64,000 nucleotides of DNA from contig NZ_BMVR01000015.1 of NCBI RefSeq assembly GCF_014650815.1, positions 62,001 to 126,000 of the forward strand, in the 5' to 3' direction. Source of the DNA: Streptomyces flavofungini. Its GTDB lineage: Bacteria; Actinomycetota; Actinomycetes; Streptomycetales; Streptomycetaceae. The first letter of the stretch is position 1. Every line of letters starts with the position of its first letter. Under the pieces are notes generated by a model. The model had not been told where the DNA came from, ran no database searches, and saw nothing but the letters and a program-made list of their open reading frames with translations. This document shows, one piece after another, positions 58,934-64,000 of this stretch. Both the position numbers and the translations under genes were made by a program.

Positions 58934-60522
58934 CGGGGGATCACCAGACGCTGGCGCTGGTTCTGTTCGGGGCGTTCGTGGCGGTCACGCTCGGGATCAC
59001 GACGTATGTGAGCCGCAACCGGCACGGCTCGGCGGAGGAGTTCTACGCGGGCGGTCGGTTGTTCTCGCCCATGGAGAATGGTTTTGCCATCGCGGGCGAC
59101 TACATGTCGGCCGCCTCGTTCCTCGGTATCTCCGGGCTGATCGCGCTCTACGGCTACGACGGGCTGCTCTACTCGGTGGGCTTCCTGGTGGCCTGGCTCG
59201 TGGTGCTGTTCCTGGTGGCCGAACTGGTGCGCAACTGCGGCCGGTTCACGCTCGCCGACGTGGTGGCGGCGCGGATGCGGGAACGTCCGGTGCGGATCGC
59301 TGCGGGAACTTCCTCGGTGACCGTGTCCGTTCTCTATCTGGTGGCGCAGATGGTGGGGGCGGGCTCACTGGTGGCGTTGCTGCTGGGCGGGACGAGCGAG
59401 GCGGCGCAGACGTGGACGGTGATCGGCGTCGGCGCGCTCATGGTCATCTACGTGTCGATGGGAGGGATGCGGGCCACCACGTGGATCCAGATCGTCAAGG
59501 CGGTCCTGCTGATGGCCGGGGCGATCGCGCTGACCGTGCTCGTGCTGATGCGGTTCCACGGCGACTTCGACCAGTTGCTGCGGACGGCCGCCGATCGCAG
59601 TGGGCACGGCGGGCAGTTCCTGACGCCCGGGCTGAAGTACGGCGGGGACTGGACCTCGCGGTTCGACTTCATCAGCCTCGGCCTCGCGCTGGTGCTCGGC
59701 ACCGCCGGACTGCCGCACATCCTGTCGCGCTTCTACACCGTGCCGACCGCACGCGCTGCCCGACGCTCGGTCGTGTGGTCCATCGGCCTCATCGGCAGCT
59801 TCTACCTGATGACGATCGTGCTCGGCTTCGGCGCGGCGGCGATCGTCGGGACCGACGCGGTGCGGGGCTCGAACGCCGCGGGGAACACAGCGGTGCCCCT
59901 GCTCGCGCTCGATCTGGGCGGCGGTGCGGATTCCACAGGCGGAACGGTTCTTTTCGCGGTCGTGGCCGCCGTCGCCTTCGCCACGATCCTCGCCGTGGTC
60001 GCCGGGATCACGCTCGCGTCGTCGGCGTCCGTGGCCCACGACCTCTATGCCTCGCTGCGGCGCAAGAACGCGAAGCCGCGCAGTGAGGTGGCGGTGGCGC
60101 GGGTCGCGGCGGTGGGGATCGGCGCGGTCGCAATCGGGCTCGGCCTGGTTGCCCGCGACCTGAACGTCGCGTTCCTGGTCGGCCTGGCCTTCGCGGTCGC
60201 GGCGTCCGCGAACCTTCCGGTGCTGCTCTACTCGCTTTTCTGGCGGCAGTTCACCACACGCGGAGCCGTCTGGTCCGTCTACGGCGGGCTGCTGCCCTCG
60301 CTGGTGCTCGTGGTGTTGTCGCCCGTGGTCTCCGGCAGCCCCACCTCCCTTTTCCCCGGTGTGGACTTCCAGTACTTCCCGCTGGAGAACCCCGGCCTGG
60401 TGTCGATTCCGCTCGGCTTCCTCGCGGGATGGTTCGGCACGGTCACCTCATCGGAACCGGCGGACGAGGCAAAGCACGCGGAGACAGAAGTGCGGTCGCT
60501 GACCGGAGCGGGCGCCGTGTAG
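58930..60522 (+). CDS. sodium:solute symporter (ActP-like, SSS family)
   Basis: 530 residues with about 13 membrane segments. SSS signatures are FAIAGDYMSAASFLGISGLI, GRFTLADVVAARM, GAGSLVALLLGG, MIYVSMGGMRATTW-like region and LGTAGLPHILSRFYTVPTAR. The closest group is ActP-type transport of acetate and other short carboxylates, inferred from similarity and from the DUF485 partner. The GTG start overlaps the DUF485 stop. It converges with a citrate-type two-component system, which would suit control of carboxylate uptake, though the orientation gives no proof. Confidence 0.9.
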   Translation: MTGDHQTLALVLFGAFVAVTLGITTYVSRNRHGSAEEFYAGGRLFSPMENGFAIAGDYMSAASFLGISGLIALYGYDGLLYSVGFLVAWLVVLFLVAELVRNCGRFTLADVVAARMRERPVRIAAGTSSVTVSVLYLVAQMVGAGSLVALLLGGTSEAAQTWTVIGVGALMVIYVSMGGMRATTWIQIVKAVLLMAGAIALTVLVLMRFHGDFDQLLRTAADRSGHGGQFLTPGLKYGGDWTSRFDFISLGLALVLGTAGLPHILSRFYTVPTARAARRSVVWSIGLIGSFYLMTIVLGFGAAAIVGTDAVRGSNAAGNTAVPLLALDLGGGADSTGGTVLFAVVAAVAFATILAVVAGITLASSASVAHDLYASLRRKNAKPRSEVAVARVAAVGIGAVAIGLGLVARDLNVAFLVGLAFAVAASANLPVLLYSLFWRQFTTRGAVWSVYGGLLPSLVLVVLSPVVSGSPTSLFPGVDFQYFPLENPGLVSIPLGFLAGWFGTVTSSEPADEAKHAETEVRSLTGAGAV

Positions 60523-60526
60523 CGGG

Positions 60527-61204
60527 TCAGAGCGTGGACGACCACGCGTAGCGGTGTTCGGGGCGGCCCGTGTCGCCGTACTTCAGACTCAGCCGCACCC
60601 GGCCCGTGCGCTCCAGCAGCTTCAGATAGCGCTGTGCGGTCTGTCGACTCAGCCCGGTGCGGTCCGCCAACTCCTGGGCGGAGATCGGCCCCTCAGCCGC
60701 CATCAGGGCCCTGCGGACCAGCTCCGCCGTCGTGGGGGAGTGCCCCTTGGGCAGCTCCGGTGCCGGTGTGGCCGAGAGGGCGCCGAAAATCCGGTCGACC
60801 TCGGCCTGCTCCGCCTCGCCGCCACCGTCGAGGGTGCGGCGCAGCATCGCGTACGCGTCGAGCTTGGCGCGAAGTCCCGCGTACGAGAAGGGCTTGACCA
60901 GGTACTGCAGTGCGCCGTGGCGCATCGCGGCCTGCACCGTGGCGATGTCCCGGGCCGCCGTCACCATGATCACGTCGGTCTGATGGCCGCGCTCACGCAG
61001 CGAGCGGACCACGGCGAGGCCCGTCTCGTCCGGCAGATAGTGGTCGAGCAGCACGAGATCGACCGGCAACTCCTCGACGAGCCGCAGCGCCTCGGTGGCA
61101 CTGTGCGCGCGCCCGGCCACCCGGAAACCGGGAACCTTCTCTACGTAGGCCGCGTTGACGTCCGCCACGCGCAGGTCGTCGTCCACGACCAGTACCTCGA
61201 TCAT
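60527..61204 (-). CDS. CitB/DcuR/DpiA-type response regulator
   Basis: 225 residues. The receiver domain begins MIEVLVVDDDLRVADVNAAY; the phospho-acceptor is Asp54 in LVLLDHYLPDETG and the conserved Lys is in LVKPFSYAG. The C-terminus is a winged helix (GPISAQELADRTGLSRQTAQ then RYLKLLERTGRVRL). Regulators of this class control citrate, fumarate and other C4/C6 carboxylate transport. The frame extends upstream over the kinase gene but without homology; the ATG at 61204 overlaps the kinase stop by 4 bases. Only 4 bases separate its stop from the symporter stop on the other strand. Confidence 0.93.
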   Translation of the reverse strand: MIEVLVVDDDLRVADVNAAYVEKVPGFRVAGRAHSATEALRLVEELPVDLVLLDHYLPDETGLAVVRSLRERGHQTDVIMVTAARDIATVQAAMRHGALQYLVKPFSYAGLRAKLDAYAMLRRTLDGGGEAEQAEVDRIFGALSATPAPELPKGHSPTTAELVRRALMAAEGPISAQELADRTGLSRQTAQRYLKLLERTGRVRLSLKYGDTGRPEHRYAWSSTL

Positions 61205-62871
61205 CGTGCCTCCTCCGTGGCGACCGGCCGCAGCTCCGCGAGCCCCTCGGGCAGTACGACCGTGAACTCGGCGCCGCCATCGGGCGCCGCGCCGACCGCC
61301 ACACCGCCGCCCTGCCGTTCGGCGAGCCTGCGCACCAGAGCGAGCCCGATGCCGCGCTTCCCGAGCGCAGGCGGATCCTTGGTGCTCCACCCCTCCGTGA
61401 ACACCGACTCGCGCTGATCCGCCGGTACACCTGGACCCGAGTCCCGTACCCGAAGCACCACCGTGCGCCCCTCCGGTCCCTCGGTGCGCAGAGCGACCTC
61501 CACGCGTGCATGCCCGATGCCCGCAGGACCCGGCCGCAGGCCCGCCGCCGCGTCCAGTGCGTTGTCGACGAGATTGCCGACGATCGTGACGAGCCCGCCG
61601 GGGTCGACGAGCCGGTCGGGCAAGGCGGTGTCCTCCGAGACGGCCAGGGTCACGCCGCGCTCCGTGGCGACGGTCGCCTTGCCGACCAGCAGGGCCGAAA
61701 GCAGCGGATCGTGGACCTTCTCGGTGATCTGCTCGGCGGTCACCCGGTGCGCGCCCGTGACCTCGCCCACGAATTCGGCGGCCTCCTCGTACATCTCCAG
61801 TTCGAGCAGGCCGAGCAGCGTGTGCATGCGATTGGCGTGCTCGTGGTCCTGGGCGCGCAGGGCGTCGATGAGGCCGCGCGTGGAGTCGAGTTCCCGGCCG
61901 AGCTGTTCGAGTTCGGTGCGGTCGCGGAGGGTCGCGACGGCGCCGCCGTCGTCCGTGGGCATGCGGTTGGCGATCAGGACCCGCTGGCCTCGTACCGTCA
62001 GCAGATCGGTGCCGGTGACGCGGCCCGACAGGACGGCGGCGGTGCGGCCCTCGCCGAGCGCCGTCTCCAGGGACTCCCCGATCGCCTCCGTACCGAGCCC
62101 CAGGAGCCGCTGCGCCTCGTCGTTGAGCAGCCGGATCCTGCCACCGCGATCCAGGGCGACGACACCCTCACGGATGCCGTGCAGCATCGCCTCGCGCTCC
62201 GCGAGCAACGCCGAGATGTCGGAGAACGCGAGGTCACGCGTCTGACGCTGCACCCTGCGCGAGATCAGGTAGGCGGCGAGCGCACCGACGGCCAGTGCCC
62301 CGCCCGCGTACGCGAAGAGGCTCGGGATCGTATGGATCAGCCGGGCGCGCACGCTGTCGTACTCGATGCCTACGGAGACAGCGCCCACGATCGTGCCGCT
62401 CGCGTCCCGCAACGGCACCTTCCCGCGAGCGGAGCGGCCGAGCGTGCCGTTGTCGATCTCCATGACGTCGCGGCCCGCGAGCGCGTCGCTGGGGTCGGTC
62501 GAGACGACCCGGCCCACCTCGTCGCGGTCGGTGTGCGACCAGCGCACGCCTGTCTTGTTCATGATCACGACGTACTCGGCGCCGCTGGCCTTCCGGATCC
62601 GCTCCGCCGCGGCCTGCACGGGCCCGTCGGCCGCAGGGTGCGAGGAGAGCAGGTCGTCGGCTATCCGGGGCTGCGCCGCCGTCGTCTGCGCGATCGCGAG
62701 GGCCCGGCGCATCGCCTGGTCGTCCAGCTGGTCGCTGAGCGGCGCGAGGAAGAGCCCGGTGGCGAGCACGGCCACCCCGGCGGCGATCGCCAACTGCATC
62801 AGCAGCACCTGCGAGAAGACGCGCCGCGGCAGGCCGAGGCGCAGACGTCGGGCAGGGGGAGTCGGGCTCAT
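61201..62871 (-). CDS. CitA/DcuS-type sensor histidine kinase
   Basis: 556 residues. TM1 (about 22-43), an extracytoplasmic PDC/PAS sensor domain with TIVGAVSVGIEY at its end, TM2 (about 183-203), a cytoplasmic PAS domain (LLAEREAMLHGIREGVVALD), then the kinase core: phospho-acceptor His343 in ALRAQDHEHANRMHTLLGLL, N-box VGNLVDNALDAA, and G-boxes DSGPGVP and GKRGIGLALVRRL. The CitA-type motif is usually xxHEFxNxLH; here it reads HEHANRMH. Ligands of this class are di- or tricarboxylates. A 5 x 37-bp repeat array lies immediately upstream. Confidence 0.93.
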   Translation of the reverse strand: MSPTPPARRLRLGLPRRVFSQVLLMQLAIAAGVAVLATGLFLAPLSDQLDDQAMRRALAIAQTTAAQPRIADDLLSSHPAADGPVQAAAERIRKASGAEYVVIMNKTGVRWSHTDRDEVGRVVSTDPSDALAGRDVMEIDNGTLGRSARGKVPLRDASGTIVGAVSVGIEYDSVRARLIHTIPSLFAYAGGALAVGALAAYLISRRVQRQTRDLAFSDISALLAEREAMLHGIREGVVALDRGGRIRLLNDEAQRLLGLGTEAIGESLETALGEGRTAAVLSGRVTGTDLLTVRGQRVLIANRMPTDDGGAVATLRDRTELEQLGRELDSTRGLIDALRAQDHEHANRMHTLLGLLELEMYEEAAEFVGEVTGAHRVTAEQITEKVHDPLLSALLVGKATVATERGVTLAVSEDTALPDRLVDPGGLVTIVGNLVDNALDAAAGLRPGPAGIGHARVEVALRTEGPEGRTVVLRVRDSGPGVPADQRESVFTEGWSTKDPPALGKRGIGLALVRRLAERQGGGVAVGAAPDGGAEFTVVLPEGLAELRPVATEEAR

Positions 62872-62923
62872 GTGTACGAACGGTACGGCGCGGGGCGGTC
62901 CGCTCCGTAGGGAGTGTGGCGTG

Positions 62924-63108
62924 GATCTCCCGGGAGCGGGCTGTCCGGGCGGCCCTGCGTGATCGTTCGGGAGTCTTCTGTACGAGCGGTGGCCTGACGT
63001 GATCCCCGGGAGCTCGCCGTCCGAGCGGGCATGGGGATCTCCCGAGAGTCAGCCGTCCGAGCGGCCATCCCCGATCTCCCGGAGTCCGCCGGCGGAGCCG
63101 CCCTATGC
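62924..63108. repeat. five imperfect tandem units of about 37 bp
   Basis: Units start with GATC at 62924, 62961, 63001, 63036 and 63073, giving periods of 37, 40, 35, 37 and then 36 to the next GATC at 63109. Most contain (C)TCCCGGGAG or CCCGAGAG-like blocks followed by GCCGTCCGAGCGG. The array lies upstream of the sensor kinase and reaches the 3' end of the neighbouring gene; the last 6 bases overlap its stop region. Confidence 0.75.
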
Positions 63109-64000
63109 GATCCCCCGCACCGCCGTCACATCCATCCGGGCGGGCGATCCCAGCGCCGCCCCGCAGCTCTCCGGACGGGGTGGCAGTGCGGCGCCCTGCG
63201 CGACGGTGACCCGCCAGCGGCGGCCGTCGGTGTGGGCGACCGTCACCTCCCAGCGGGGAGCGTCGCCCGTGGTGCCCACGACGCTCAGCGCTCCCAGTGC
63301 GTCCTCCCGCGCGGACGTGCGCACCGCCAGCTCGGCGGCCTGCCCGGGGCGTTCCCAGGCGGAGCTGCCCCGGCATCCTTCGGTGACGACACGGTCCTCA
63401 CGTACTGCCTGCAGGATTTCCTTCACGGCGTGCGCGCCTGTGCGGCCGTACGCATAGCCGTGCGGCAGGACGAGGAGGGTGGGGGAAAAGCGATGACCAC
63501 CCAGATGAGTGATCTCCCAGACGCCCTCCTCTCCGGAGGCGGCCAGTTCACCGGCGAGCGGCCTGCCGAGCAGGGCGCAGCAGCGGTCGCGCTTGCCGTT
63601 GGTGCACACGAGCGCCAGCGGCTCGCCCGTGTGCGGTGTGCCGAAGCCTCCGTGGTCACCGGCGCCGAGCGCCGCGAAGTCCAGGTCCAGCAACTGCCGT
63701 GGCTCGTCCACCGCATGCGAGCGCAGCCAGGCGTTGCCCGGGACGGTGTGGGCTACGTAGACGCGGTGCCGCGCGGGGGTGTGGCAGTCGGCGTGGCGTC
63801 CGGGACGCCGGATGAGGGCCACCCGTACGCCGGTCGACTCGGCTGCCCGCTCCAGGGCGCGGCCCACGTCCGGATCCAGGTGGCTCGATGTGAGCGCCTT
63901 GGCGCCCCAGGGGCCGGGCTGTTCCAGGAGCAGCCAGGTCCTGGCGGTGGCCGCGGTGCCCGCCAGAGGTTCGTCCAGATCCCGCGAGGCGGTCGCGCAC
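63103..64000 (-). CDS. sucrase/ferredoxin-like family protein, 5' end outside window
   Basis: At least 299 residues, read leftward from the window edge. The visible start CATASRDLDEPLAGTAATAR is the conserved region of the sucrase/ferredoxin-like family, with a first Cys at the edge. LVCTNGKRDRCCALLGRPLA holds three more Cys, probably ligands of a thioredoxin-like [2Fe-2S] cluster, and THLGGHRFSPTLLVLPHGYA follows. The true start lies beyond base 64000; a GTG at 63867 that opens a shorter frame is inside the conserved domain and is not the start. Function is unsettled; actinobacterial members are often annotated as sucrase by old similarity. Confidence 0.88.
   Translation of the reverse strand, partial: CATASRDLDEPLAGTAATARTWLLLEQPGPWGAKALTSSHLDPDVGRALERAAESTGVRVALIRRPGRHADCHTPARHRVYVAHTVPGNAWLRSHAVDEPRQLLDLDFAALGAGDHGGFGTPHTGEPLALVCTNGKRDRCCALLGRPLAGELAASGEEGVWEITHLGGHRFSPTLLVLPHGYAYGRTGAHAVKEILQAVREDRVVTEGCRGSSAWERPGQAAELAVRTSAREDALGALSVVGTTGDAPRWEVTVAHTDGRRWRVTVAQGAALPPRPESCGAALGSPARMDVTAVRGIA

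Noticed and set aside
62924..63108. 37-bp repeats as a CRISPR array
   Set aside because: The period resembles a CRISPR repeat length but whole units are related to each other, so there are no spacers.
1..64000. tRNA, rRNA, insertion sequence, integrase or prophage genes
   Set aside because: None was seen on reading both strands; all long frames are assigned to chromosomal protein genes. A dedicated tRNA and covariance-model scan was not possible here.

Overview
The window is chromosomal DNA from a Streptomyces species (Actinobacteria). GC content is very high with strongly GC-biased third codon positions, GTG and TTG starts are common, hairpin terminators mostly lack U-tracts, and developmental and housekeeping genes typical of the genus are present: whiH, hrdB, parE, the nrdR-nrdJ pair, lexA and a B12-dependent ribonucleotide reductase. 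From memory (no search was possible) the gene order closely follows the S. coelicolor core segment around SCO5791 to SCO5830, so this is conserved core chromosome rather than a mobile island. I saw no insertion sequences, prophage, CRISPR arrays, tRNA or rRNA genes.

Layout. 1-9.1 kb: a truncated MT0933-like antitoxin gene, an acidic small protein, miaA, a membrane protein, dapF, a RelA/SpoT homologue with a divergent synthetase domain, a secreted M1 peptidase and hflX with a 21-bp terminator stem. 9.2-12.0 kb: two tandem paralogous secreted serine protease lipoproteins sharing a duplicated promoter-like element. 12.4-19.9 kb: a four-gene NRPS-independent siderophore (NIS) operon (class III aminotransferase, NIS synthetase, GNAT acyltransferase, second NIS synthetase). 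Its product is unknown to me, and its enzymes carry unusual low-complexity, partly histidine-rich insertions. 19.9-27.7 kb: DNA metabolism, with a dinG-like helicase, lexA with an SOS box, and nrdR-nrdJ behind a pair of NrdR boxes, followed by a TerD protein.

27.7-35.8 kb is a protection and detoxification stretch: arylamine N-acetyltransferase, a YdbC-like protein, TetR beside an ABC-F ribosome-protection ATPase, a histidine phosphatase, an ADP-ribosylglycohydrolase, and a DHA2 exporter divergent from its own TetR with two near-perfect operators. 35.9-45.8 kb: rnhB, two conserved proteins of unknown function, a RecQ-type helicase fused to a phosphoribosyltransferase-like tail, a DUF4192 protein with an inverted DnaA-box pair in front of it, a glycogen-debranching-like protein and an NrtR-type Nudix regulator that looks leaderless. 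46.1-51.6 kb is the developmental and sigma region: a degenerate ABC ATPase-permease fusion, whiH, a 7 x 20-bp phased repeat, and hrdB. 51.7-64 kb: a secreted trypsin, a DUF7455 zinc protein, parE, a DUF1453 membrane protein, a NarL-type two-component system, a DUF485/solute-sodium-symporter pair, a CitA/DcuS-type two-component system facing it, a 5 x 37-bp repeat array and a truncated sucrase/ferredoxin-like gene.

The most interesting items are the NIS operon with its low-complexity insertions, the ABC fusion upstream of whiH that has lost its catalytic Glu and His, the two unexplained repeat arrays (20-bp before hrdB, 37-bp before the citrate-type kinase), and several well-defined operators (LexA, NrdR, TetR, candidate NrtR and WhiH sites). 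All family assignments come from reading motifs; no database search was run.
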